Assembly: GCA_964023275.1 (NCBI GenBank)
Contig: OZ029928.1
Coordinates: forward strand, 868,001 to 932,000
Source of the DNA: Norana najaformis
Lineage: Eukaryota > Annelida > Clitellata > Crassiclitellata > Hormogastridae
Direction: 5' to 3'
Length of the DNA: 64,000 nucleotides
Part shown: one piece after another, positions 47,534 to 58,500 of the stretch
Layout of the letters: every line of letters starts with the position of its first letter
Position numbering within the stretch: the first letter of the stretch is position 1
Translations under genes and position numbers: made by a program
The notes under the pieces: generated by a model
What the model saw: the letters and a program-made list of their open reading frames with translations, nothing else
Databases searched by the model: none
Told to the model about the DNA's origin: nothing

Positions 47534-47830
47534 CGCATGGAATGACGTCATCTATGTTGTCGGTGACTGTGCACGTATCTGAAATGCTAAACATTTCTCC
47601 TCTGAGGTAATTGTACGCAGTACATTCATAGGTCCTTGTTTCTTCAGCTAATTGAAATTTATCGCTGTCGCCTACGATTCTCAAGTCTGCTTTATTTGTG
47701 ACGTCCATCCAATAGTAAAAAGATGGTGGATTAGCCGCAGCGTAGCATGTTAATTGGCTTATTCCGCAGACAACACCACATTTCGTTATGTTCGTCAAAA
47801 TGCTTGAAATTTTAATAACGGTGGGATGAT
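47534..47830 (-). CDS. gene A Ig domain 1 exon
   Basis: Acceptor TTGCAG precedes 47830 and donor GTGAGC is at 47533. Length is 297 nt, phase 1 to phase 1, open throughout. Starting HPTVIKISS, it has the B-strand Cys in SQLTCYAAANPPS, the C-strand Trp in FYYWMD and the F-strand Cys in ETRTYECTAYN, plus CGVVCG and a second Cys pair near the end (DTC, VIPC). It is the most upstream exon of gene A that I can find. A signal-peptide exon should lie at higher coordinates, perhaps displaced by the transposons between 49 and 62 kb. It pairs with gene C exon 41062-41345. Confidence 0.82.
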
Positions 47831-47839
47831 CTGCAATAA

Positions 47840-48690
47840 GTAATACTCTCAGCGCTGTCATCGTTCTTTATGTATTAGACTAATGGCTAATCTCATTTTT
47901 TGATTACAATAATTTTTAGAAAACAGTGCTGAAGCATTTTATCTATTTAATTGTTTAGCCTAAGTGAATTTGTTAATGTTTATCGATTTAAAAACATGAA
48001 CTTAGCTGGGAAGCCAAACATCACAATATAAGTCCTCACTTTATGTAAGTAAAGGAAGATTTCTGATTAGCGCCATTTTGCCCAAGCACGCAATCTTTGA
48101 GCTACTCAAGATTTACATATTCAAAATTCACTCTGTCACTTCTTTCGTTCATTGCTTACGCTTTCATCTTTTGTTCATTCAAAGATGAGAACTGAGGCAA
48201 AACTCTGGAATCCACCATTAATACTATTCATATACTTTTAATAATGCTAATGCTTCAGTATGACCTTCTTCCACTTAATGACCTTTCTGCACTTGGGATG
48301 ACCTCTTCCACCTTATTTTGAGTTTATACTCTTGGCGCACAAATTTAGATTTTTTTCTAATTTTCCTAATAACGTTTTCCGATTAAAGATTATTAACTAA
48401 CATAAATTTATTTTTCTTTTATGTAATCTTTCCTCTAATAAATAGAACTAGTAAAATATATAGATATAACATTTAAAATAGCTATAATATTTTTATGCAA
48501 TCATTTTTATAACAAATGGATGCTAATCTTTATGAGTGTGGTGTGTTTGGTTAAAATATTTGATTTCAAAAGGGTCATGCACATATCACAGCGCAGTTAT
48601 CATAATGCACGAGATATCAATCGATAATCTCTTCAGTGAAATCGTTGTCAAAAACACAATCTGTTGAAGAAACCTACTCTAAATCCGATA
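47840..48690. other. no gene seen
   Basis: AT-rich DNA upstream of gene A Ig1. No signal-peptide exon with a proper donor was recognised. Confidence 0.5.
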
Positions 48691-48699
48691 GGTGCGTGA

Positions 48700-48860
48700 A
48701 AATTAGACAAATCAAAAAATTAGGCTACGGTGGGGAAGCAAGTTGAAAGAGATGAGTCTTAAGTTTAGACCTAACTGACACAAAGGAACCGAGAGAACGC
48801 AAAGAATGGAACTGTGAATTCGGATCAGACAACCAGAGCACACCCGGCAAATCAATGCTG
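48700..48860 (-). mobile_element. LINE 3'-end fragment
   Basis: The sequence around TTGAAAGAGATGAGTCTTAAG, read on the minus strand, matches the LKTHLFQL-type end of the CR1/Jockey-group LINEs here. Only the end is present. The hydrophobic 154-codon minus frame further right (48925-49389) is not assigned. Confidence 0.45.
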
Positions 48861-49510
48861 TTATGGCGCGAGGTACAGCAAGAATCAAAGTATCCGCTGA
48901 TCAATTATTGCAATATTTACTTGCTCAATGGGTGAACAAGCAGCAAAGATAGGTAGACAGGGTTAACAGATAAGAAAGAGTGTTGGAGTTAATGCAAAGT
49001 AAGACTTCATAATTTGTAACACCGTGTTTGAAGAGAAGGACTGAAGGAAATGAACAAGGAGAACACGAGATGTAAAGCCCACAAACATGATATACATAAT
49101 AATGATCGACAAAAATTGAATTCATAGGTGAAATTATGTGGAACTTTCCCAGATTAGTCCTATGCAATCTACAACTAGATTTGAAACGAACAACTAAGAA
49201 GAAACATCGTGGGAAGAAAAGAAGCATATAGGCACTGGGATATGAAGACATAACACAGATGTGCAGAGGTAAGAAAATGGAGGTAACGAATAGCATAAAA
49301 GTTACCCAACTAGAAGATCTTTGCAAAGACAGCAAAGATGAAGTGGGAAACAACATACCAATGAATGCAATACTTGTCACATAACACAATGATCTTCACG
49401 ACACTATGGATCTCTGCCAGCGAGGTATTTACGCACGAGCATTACGAAGAAGAAGAAAAATTACGATCTTAAACGCAGTATGTCTTTGCAAGGCATCCAT
49501 TGTGTAATTA

Positions 49511-52135
49511 CACTGGCCAACACATAATTTGTTGCCTCAAATGTTAGAACTGTTTCTGGGTATATTTGACCTGCTGATTCCAGAAAAGGCACCAGTTTTC
49601 TCCCAGCAGGTCTAGTTTTCGAGATATAGAACATTATGCCATATACCAGTCCTTGCCTCTGCTCGCCCATAAAACATAAGGCTATAGCTATAATTATGTA
49701 GTGCTCAATTTATTATGTGATACACTAAATAAACATAATAATACAAATACTTAAAAGAAAATGGTAGTACCTGAAACTGTACTTATATGATACCAAACAG
49801 AACAAGTTTGTTATAAAAATTTCAAGTCATTCGACACCGAAGAAGCTCCTTTTGTACGATTTCCGAGTGTGGCATCTGCCGGAACAATTGCGCATAATAT
49901 TCCAGCATTAGTCTGCCATCATGTGTGCATCCCATCTTCATTGATATCGATTTTCCATTGTTTTGATGTCTTGGTGAAATCTTTCACCTTGCTCTTCGCT
50001 GAAGTCACCAAGATTCTCTGGAAAGCGATCTAAGTGACTGTGGAGATAATGGACTTTAATGCTCATGTTGCAGCCAAGCTTGTTGAAATGAAGAAGCATA
50101 TCCTCTACTAGTTGTGCATAATTGTCTGCCTTCTTGTTGCCAAGAAAATTTTTAGTTACAAGAACAAAGGAAGACCAGGCACAAGATTCGATTTCATTCA
50201 TTGATGGTATGAAAAGTGGGTCATTCATAAGTTGCCTGATCTGTGGACCATCGAAGATTCCAGCCTTCAATTTTTCCATTGTAATTCCTGGTAACTTGTG
50301 TACTATGTATTCGAAGCATGAACCTTCTTTATTCAAAGCCCTGACAAATTGTTTCATCAGGCCTAGCTTTATATGTAGTGGTGGCAGTATGATCCTATCT
50401 CGTGCCACCAAAGATTCCTTGATTACATTTTGAGCTCCAACCACCATGTCTTTCCTCGAAGGCCAATCTTTTCTTGTCCAATGTTCATGCTTGGCTCTAC
50501 TGTCCCAAAGACACAAAAAGCAGGGATACTTTGTGTAGCCACTTTGTTGACCAAGGAGGAAATTTACCATCTTCAAGTCTACACAAATTACCCATTGATG
50601 TTCTTTGTATTTTATCTTTTCCAGTACTAAAGAGATGGCATTGTACTCTTCTTTCATCCTGGTGGAGTGACCGATTGGAATAGAACCAAATTTGTTGCCG
50701 TTATTTAAAAGCACACATTTCAGACTACGTTTTGAACTGTCGATAAAAAGACGCCACTCATCTGGGCTGTAATCCGACAGACCAATTTTCTTCAATAAGT
50801 TGCTGATGTCATTACAGAATACTAGGTTGTTGTCTTCGGTAAAGAATGGCAGCAAATCCTTTTCTCTGTTTCTATAAATTGTAATTTTCGTTCCAGGCTG
50901 AAGTGCATTCTTTTCCTTTAGTCTGGACGCAAGCAATTCAGAGGACTCTTTGGAAAGATTTAAGTTCCTGATCAGATCACTCAACTCTTTTTGGTCAAAA
51001 CGTTCACTGTGTGAAGTTGATTGGAAATCACTGTCACTGCCTCCACTTTCTTCACTTTCGTCATCTTGTCCGATATTGGACATGCAAGTCTCATCGTCTG
51101 AGAGCTGAGGTAGTTCGCGAAAAGGTGGAACTGGTACAATATCCGAATGCGGAACAGGTCTCCTGGCTGAAGGTATATCAGGGTAAGACAACTTGTGACG
51201 ATTATTTCGATTGATGCCTATGATATTAACCATACAAAAGTAACAGTCGTCCAAGTGGTTTATCTGTTCCCTCCACACCATCGGTACACCAAATTTTAGG
51301 CAGCTTCTCTTTCCAATTGTCCAGTGGCGCAATTGTTCAATACAAGTTTTGCATACTGTATGAGGAGCCCATTGCTTATCTTGATCTCCAAGTTTGACAC
51401 CAAAATAACCTACATATGCTCTTTTTACAAACTCAGAAATCGGTTTCCTGTTTGCTTTTAGTGTGTATTCCCCACAAATGTAGCAGAATATGTCTGGATG
51501 GTTAATGCAGCTCCGTCTGGAAGTAGCCATAACCGTAAGGATGTTCGCATCTGAGGAATTAAATGACTAACGTAAAAAATAGTAAGAACATGTAGTTATT
51601 TAATGCTCACATTCACAGATTGTTCTTGCGACCAACTCTTAATATGCCCTAAGACGACTGCGGCTGCTCTAGCTTTCAGGAGGCGGTTTATATAGGCTAT
51701 AAATGCTGACTTCAGCATAATCTATTTACATAGTTCGAAACCATGAAACGCTGTATAAGCACAAATAAATTCTAAATGAGGCCATGAATTTAGTGCTGAG
51801 TAAGCTGTAGGCTACGGAATAGTTATTTCGTTGAATCAGCAATATCTCAGCACGCGGCAAGATATGCTGATTTTACATTATAAGGATGTAGGCATTATAT
51901 GAATCAGCAAGAATTATAATTAGCCATAAATAAAGCTTATTATGACATTTTAGTTTTGCCAAAGACATCGTTTAAAGAGTGGACTGGGTTTTCTTTACAA
52001 AATCGACGATATCTCAGAAACTAGACCTGATGCACTCAATCCAATGACATTTTCTGAATCAGCGCCCAAAATTACCCCAAGAACAGGTCTAAAACCGAAG
52101 GCAACAAGAAAAAAAAATTTTTCTGTTGGCCAGTG
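49511..52135 (-). mobile_element. CACTA/CMC-type (Chapaev-like) DNA transposon, near full length
   Basis: The left end begins CACTGGCCAACA and the right end is its exact inverse TGTTGGCCAGTG. Beyond the 12-bp ends the repeats continue imperfectly for over 100 bp (TTGTTGCCT, CTGATTC, CAGGTCTAGTTT, GAGATAT in both). TTA flanks both sides, a 3-bp target duplication. Terminal CACT and a 3-bp duplication are hallmarks of the CMC (CACTA, Mirage, Chapaev) group. The single-exon transposase on the minus strand fits the Chapaev-3 type best; this subgroup is from memory of the family. Confidence 0.88.
49938..51530 (-). CDS. CMC/Chapaev-like transposase, C-terminally interrupted
   Basis: A single frame of 530 codons. 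The N-terminal part has paired cysteines (FCYIC at 15-19, CKTC 60-63, CYFC 96-99), likely a zinc-binding DNA-recognition region. An acidic linker follows (DDESEESGGSDSD, 156-168). Candidate catalytic residues are D264 in LFIDSSKRSLK, D318 in VICVDLK with a CFLC pair just after (337-340), and E516 in EEQGERFHQD. The frame stops at TGA right after ENRYQ, but the same frame continues RWDAHMMAD, another stop, then CWNI and HTRKSYKRSFF, as expected of a longer family member. Two nonsense changes therefore truncate the C terminus, and activity is doubtful. Confidence 0.82.
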   Translation of the reverse strand: MATSRRSCINHPDIFCYICGEYTLKANRKPISEFVKRAYVGYFGVKLGDQDKQWAPHTVCKTCIEQLRHWTIGKRSCLKFGVPMVWREQINHLDDCYFCMVNIIGINRNNRHKLSYPDIPSARRPVPHSDIVPVPPFRELPQLSDDETCMSNIGQDDESEESGGSDSDFQSTSHSERFDQKELSDLIRNLNLSKESSELLASRLKEKNALQPGTKITIYRNREKDLLPFFTEDNNLVFCNDISNLLKKIGLSDYSPDEWRLFIDSSKRSLKCVLLNNGNKFGSIPIGHSTRMKEEYNAISLVLEKIKYKEHQWVICVDLKMVNFLLGQQSGYTKYPCFLCLWDSRAKHEHWTRKDWPSRKDMVVGAQNVIKESLVARDRIILPPLHIKLGLMKQFVRALNKEGSCFEYIVHKLPGITMEKLKAGIFDGPQIRQLMNDPLFIPSMNEIESCAWSSFVLVTKNFLGNKKADNYAQLVEDMLLHFNKLGCNMSIKVHYLHSHLDRFPENLGDFSEEQGERFHQDIKTMENRYQ

Positions 52136-52174
52136 TTATGCATCTGAACATTCAGTCCGCGCCGTTTAGGAACT

Positions 52175-52924
52175 TATAATAATAATAATAAGACAATTTA
52201 TATAGCGCCGTAGCACAGCCGAAGCCGAAGAAAAGGGCGCTGTACATTGGTTAAAAAACAAAAACCAACTACAGTCATAAGATATCCTAAACAGATGTGT
52301 CTTGAGTCGTGATTTGAATGTGTCCAGGGATGGGGCATTGGCCACATTCTCAGGAAGACTGTTCCATGCAATGGGTCCGGCGACGGTGAAGGAACGTTCG
52401 CCAAACTTCTTGGAAGACCGCGGGACAAGCAGTTGATTCCTCGATGAGGACCGTAGCCGATAGGTGTTCTGGTTGTCGGCTGTTTGAATATAGAAGTCGG
52501 ATATATAGCCTGGTAGAAGATCAGTGAGAGCCCTGTATGTACTGTAATTAGGCACAGTTTGTAGCTGATCCGCAGGTTGTCGCGCAGCAGATCAGTGACG
52601 TGATTGAATGGTATCCGACCATAGATGAGGCGGGCAGCAGAGTTTAGCACTGACTGAATCCTCTCTAGCTGACAAGTCGGCAGGCCTGTCAGCAGGCTAT
52701 TGCAGTAATCAACCCTGGAGACAATGAAACTGTTGACCAGAGTGACAGCGTTTGAGGTGGGAATGAATCTGCGGATCGATTTAATGCGACGCAGCTGATA
52801 GAAGCAACCTCGTACAAGTTGATTCACATGAGCCGACATGGTCATGCAGCTGTCAAAGTGGACCCCAAGGTTGCGAATGGTGTCAGCTGGTCGAACTTCG
52901 GCATCACTGAGGGCAGAGGTACTA
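52175..52924 (-). mobile_element. CR1/Jockey-group LINE copy, 3' part (interrupted by Gypsy)
   Basis: The 3' end is marked by GGCGCTATATAAATTGTC and a (TAA)n tail at 52175-52190. Minus-strand frames read RNLGVHFDSCMTMSAHVNQL, FYQLRRIKSIRRFIP, RVDYCNSLLTGLP and, in another frame, FTVAGPIAWNSLPENVANAP, the post-RT and C-terminal blocks. The reading stops at the Gypsy border and resumes at 61956 with MASNRLRRNPS, the part expected just upstream. Confidence 0.85.
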
Positions 52925-53736
52925 TGATAGAGATAGAAAGTGCGCTATATGAATTGTGTGATTCACAGCAGTTGGCTTGCTTCTAGACAAAGACACTGGT
53001 AATAGATACCAACCATAGACTGAGTCAGCCTCCAGGCCGGTATAGCAGAGAGCTATCATAGCGCCTAGCATTCTCCATCCGGGACCTTACTAGTAACTCA
53101 CGTGGAGGTAGGCAGGGAATCACGTGAAAGTTACCTTAGACAACAAAGACAGTCTCTGACGAATTCCTAGAATCAGCATCAGAGATGCACGTGAACGCTG
53201 ACGTAAGCAGGCAAGAAGACTGAAGTCTGAGACGTATGGCAGCCCAGAGTCCAGACAAAGGCTGTAGGATTCTAGTAGAAAGTAGCTCGAGAAACGCGCA
53301 CTGAAGGCAGTTGGAAGAGAAGATCGGAAGAGATCAGACGCAGACGATTCTGCCGAGAAATGGAAGACGGCGAGGAAGAAGAGGACAAGGACCAACTTAG
53401 ACTATACGTAGAACTTAGTCAATGTGAATGTATTAAGGATTAGATTAGATTAAGACGTTCGCTGTCAATTCTCATACAACATCTGTACAATCGTGTTATC
53501 TGAACGTAAGTGTATTAAACAATTATTTTATAATAATCCATTGTCTCACTATTCGTCATCTGTTAAGATATTTGTGTAGCGCCTCTGTAGGGTATAGCCA
53601 TCTCGAATCATCAACTTCTAATACGCTAACCTTCATATTCATTGCATCACTAAAGGACGCACAATTAATGAGCTTAGTTCATCCCCACTAATAGAGTACC
53701 TAACTGGACTATTAGGCTACATAGGCCTAGGTTATA
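52925..53736 (+). repeat. 5' LTR of the Gypsy element
   Basis: Starts TGATAGAGATAG and ends CCTAGGTTATA (TG...TA rather than TG...CA). A 91-codon minus-strand frame within it is repeated exactly in the 3' LTR. Confidence 0.92.
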
Positions 53737-53739
53737 CAT

Positions 53740-55550
53740 GGTGTAGAACCAGGTCTTTCCCCCCACCTCTTAAAGAGTGTCTCTTCAATGTAAGTACTGT
53801 AAAGAATAGACCACAGAAATATTGTTCTTCTAGATTGCTTAACCACTGCAGCAGTGAGTCCGATTTCTTTGTTCCCTCGGAATTTAACTAGGCTTATCTA
53901 AGGGTTTAGGATTTTTAACAGAGATTTTGAATGGAAACGACCATCGATTTATGATTTAGGCATCATGGTAACGTCGTTATAGAACTCTTTAAATGAGATT
54001 TAATATAATTATAAACTACTATAAGTTATGAATTAACATTTTCAATCAGGGAATTTCCTTCCTAGTCTAATTTTATCTCAAGGCTGTTGTAACAGGCAAC
54101 AAGGAATTTTTATCTACGCCTAGAGAGAGATCGCACGTAGGAGAAATCGCATTCAAACAAGGCAGTACTTACAGCTTAATTTTTTGCGTATATCTCATAA
54201 GGAATAAGTTTTAACCTACTTCACTGTCAACAGATTGCATATTTTAGATAAATATTTCTTAAATTTGTAAGCAGAACTCTAACAAATAAAAATAAATTCG
54301 GCACTACAGTGCAGGCGATTAATACAAATATGACGTCATTTACGCATGAACCCTCTTGTTAGGATTAGCAGTCAATTGTTTTGTTGCTGATAGATAATCA
54401 AAATGGAGATCATCGGCAAATCTTGATCATGTCATATGTTACATTGTGAATTTTATGAGTTACTTTAGAGTTTTTATCAGTCTGTGTCAAGTATTGTCTG
54501 TCCAATTCGCAACGGGATCGAGAATCGTTCAAGGCTACGCCTCTGAGGTGGCAAATCGCACAGATCAACCAGAACCAGTAACCGAGTTCCGAACTAACGT
54601 CCAGAAAAGACATAGAAGTGTAAGAATATTTGCATCATAGTAAACTGAACGTAACAGACGCTCGTGTCTCACTTGTAGCGAAATAAATAATTTTCTAGAT
54701 TACGCAAGCAGCTAAGATCAACGCCTTTAGTTTCAGAAAAGGCTCGATCATTTATAACAGGTAACAGAGGAAGAGTTTCATATTCTATGCAGCTAATAAG
54801 TCTATTTTTCAGCCAAAGCTATAAAATTGTCCTTATTATAGCACTTTAATTAATTATTATCTTTAGAGTTTTACATTTGAACTCATCTTCTTTATAAAAG
54901 TTTTTCCGGAACTAGCTTCATTACAGGCAGAGAATTTGCATTTTTGAACTGTAATATAAAATGGTGTTGGCTACATTGTAGGCAGTAGAGCCAAATTATT
55001 ATCGTTTAATTCGGATTGGTGTCTACACGTAGGATTAATTATCGCCTAGCTCACGTTGAATCATCATTATTAATTGCTGCTATGGAATTACTATGTAGTG
55101 CCCAGTCTGAGCATAATTAATTTTAGAGTTCTCAGGGAACTATACTAAACATGTGAATCGTAGTCATTGTCATTCTAGCATAGGATTTAATGCAGCCATA
55201 AATCCATGTAATTGCCAGAATGAGACCCAGAATTCACAGTGATTTTCTTCTTGTCTGTCACCTTTTTAACTGGAAGAAGTAATCCGTGGCGTCTTATTTG
55301 GAAATCTTTATGTTGTGGCCTGATTTTTGTGGATTAGAAACGAGAAAGCATTGTATAGCTTTCCAATTGTTTGTGAAAGAGCAAACAGCTATTTGGCTTC
55401 ATCAGTCAACAAAACTGAATTTCAAACTGCAGATCAGTTAATTGAATGATTATTAAAATGTTGTACCAAACACGAGAAGCCATGATAGGAAATGACAAAT
55501 TTGTGAAATTTGAAGCAAACATAGAATCATTCAACTAAAAATTTCGTTGA
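53740..55550 (+). other. Gypsy 5' interior, no intact Gag frame
   Basis: About 1.8 kb between the primer site and the Pol frame. The N-terminal part of Gag would be expected here, but only short frames are present. It has either decayed or been replaced. Confidence 0.55.
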
Positions 55551-55557
55551 AACGATA

Positions 55558-58500
55558 GTGCTCAGAGCACAACATTTGAAATTCAGCGAAAATATAAGAT
55601 TCCAAATAGTGATTAATGGCTTAAGACCGTCTGTGCATAGTCACATTTGGCAACACAGAGTTCCAACATTAGAGGAATTGATAGAGAAGGCAACCATCTA
55701 TGAGTCAGTAACTGACCCTACTCAAATGGCTAAGGAAGAAATTTTGAAAATTTTGCAAAGCATGCAACAGACATTATCTCAACTGAATATAGCTCAGGAT
55801 CTAGCAGTCAGGCATAATAATGTTGACCAGCAACAGTCCTCACAGTCATGTTTCGAAGAAATGTTAACATGTCCTGAAGATATAAGATTTTATTATAATG
55901 GTGTTTGTTGTCACGACAACAGGAGTGAAGCATTTCCTTTCAGAAGAGCATTTTCTAAACAATTGGCTTGCAATCAAGCAACTTATTATAGACCACGACC
56001 CAAATCTTTTCAGTGGCGAGGCCATCCAAATTTTCAATCGCAGACAGGTTTTTATGGGTGCAGCCGATGCGGCAGAGTGCACAGGTCAAAATTTTGTCCC
56101 GCTTATGGTGCCAGATGTAGACGCTGCTTGAAATTAAATCATTTTGCCCGCTGTTGCAAATCAAACATGCATTTTTCTCATCGTGCATGCAGGTCATATT
56201 CAGGAGAGTGGTATGACAATCATTATCGAAAATTTGTCTCAGGTAGTAGGAATCAAGGGAAGGTACAAACTACTAACACGTCTCACATGCCTTCAATATA
56301 TGCACTACCGATGATAGAGACTAAGACACCAAGTTTTGAGGCAAACACCAAATACCCAGTCAGTAGCATAGGAGAAATTTCAATATTTATTCATAGAAAA
56401 CACCAAAAGGCAGTATTGGATTCAGGTGCGACAAAGTCATCAGTTTCTCTTAATCTTTTTAAACAGCTACCTAAACATAAACAGCTTGATACTAATGTGT
56501 CTTTCAAATTATGCAGTGCCACCAGCCAACCAATGCAGATTTTAGGGGAAGTTGAGCTTCCAATGCATCTTAATGGTTTGGATATTTCATTTCAGTTTGC
56601 AGTTGTACCAAATCTAATCCATGATGTTATTCTAGGTCAAGACTTTTTAGCATATTGTCAAACAACGATAGACTACAGCAGTAGTACTGTATCACTTTTT
56701 GATCATTTGGTTACACTTGACTTAATAGTGAAAGGTCAGACTGATGGCTCTATTTTAAGAACAAATGCCAGCATTCATCTAGAGCCGTTATCTATTGTCT
56801 TGGTGAAGATTCGTATTCCACAAAGATTTGTTAATACTGATGTCTTAATTCAGCCATTGCAAGCTGATCCGTCGCAGAAATTTTTGGTTGCCAATATTTT
56901 AGCACATCCAAAAGGCAATTCATCCATAGTACAAATCTGTAATCCAACACATCTTAAGCTGACCATTCCAAGTTCGTCACCTATAGCACTGATCCAACCA
57001 GCCGACAGCACGTTAATCCCATCCTCGACATGGAACTGTCACACGCCACGTCATGAACTTTCAATGCCAGACTTGAACTCTCGCATTTCATCGCGGAACA
57101 AATTACGTATACCTCTGAATCGTCATAATCTATCTTCAGAACAATTTGATCGTCTGTCTACCCTCTTGTGTGGCTACAGTGAAGTGTTTGCAGGAGACAT
57201 TTCAGAGATTCCTAGGGCCAATTTAACTGCCCACTGCACTGACACTGAAGAATCTGCAGACTGTCCTCGACAACATGAACCAGAAACATGCAAGGACACC
57301 ACAAGTCAAACTCATCAAACCCGGGATGAAAACATCATAGAAGGAAACTTCTCACTTTGGTCTTTGCCAGTCATCATTGTGTCACCACTCAAAGATAAGT
57401 CACCAAGGTTTGCAGTAGACCTTCGTGGTGTGAACAGGTTAAACACTCCTATAACTTGTCACATTCCTAAGTTAGCAAGTGTTTTTGACATCATGGCAGA
57501 CAAATTGCCTTCTTATTTCTCTACATTGGACTTAAAATCAGCCTATTACCAAGTCAGATCGCATGAATCTACAGATGAGGCACCAATCTTTACAAAGTTC
57601 AGTGGACAAGACTGTTGTAACCACTTGCCTCCAGCACTTCGTGACAGTGTACCATCGTTCTACCTACTCATGAAAACAGTTTTTACAGGTCCGCTATTTC
57701 AATTTGGCCTCGTTTATGGACAAGACGTGTTGATCTGTTCTCAATCCTTCGATGAACATTTGAAACGCCTCCAGGAGATCTTCAACAAGTTACTAGACGC
57801 TAAACTTCGTTTACTCCCACAAAACTGTCAGTTCTCAGTGTCTCAAGTGTCACTACGAGGTAATATTCTGTCTTCTAAAGGAATTTCTGTCGATCATTCC
57901 AAATTGGAGAAGATTAAATCTTTTCCAAAACTTCAAAATGTGAATCAGTTACAACAATTCATTTGTCTATGCAACTACTACAGTCGTTTCATCAAAGACT
58001 ACGCCAGAATAGCAACTCCTTTGCAGGAACTGTTACGTAACCACGTGACATACTTCTGGTCAGATGCATGTGAAGAAGCCTTTAAGTCTCTTAAAGCTGC
58101 TCTTACAAAGTCACCAACTCTAGCTTTTCCGGATTGGAATCAACACTTTTCATTATCAGTGAATGTTTCCGAAACAGCTACAGACTACATTTTGAGTCAG
58201 ATTAACTCTGCAGGCAGAGAAGTTCCAATCGAATATGGTGGCAGAGTATTACGAGACTACGACAAGAAATTCAGCATTACAGACTTGGAGTGCATCGCAT
58301 TGACCGAAGCCATTAGTCATTTCACTCAGTATCTGACGGGTCGCCATTTTTATGTTTATGTTGACCATCTGTCTCCTAGCCGGTTACACGAGATACAAAC
58401 TTCTTCTCGTCGACTCGCTAAATGGTTTCAAGTTTTGCAAGATTACGACTTTACAATCTGTCATCCACCAGGTAAAAATGACACAGCTGCAGACACTTTG

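Noticed and set aside
48925-49389. 154-codon hydrophobic minus frame as a membrane protein or signal-peptide exon of gene A
   Set aside because: Irregular hydrophobicity, no donor in phase 1, and no recognisable domain; more likely non-coding.
53120-53395. 91-codon minus frame repeated at 61339-61614
   Set aside because: It lies inside the Gypsy LTRs, so the repetition reflects the LTRs, not a gene pair.
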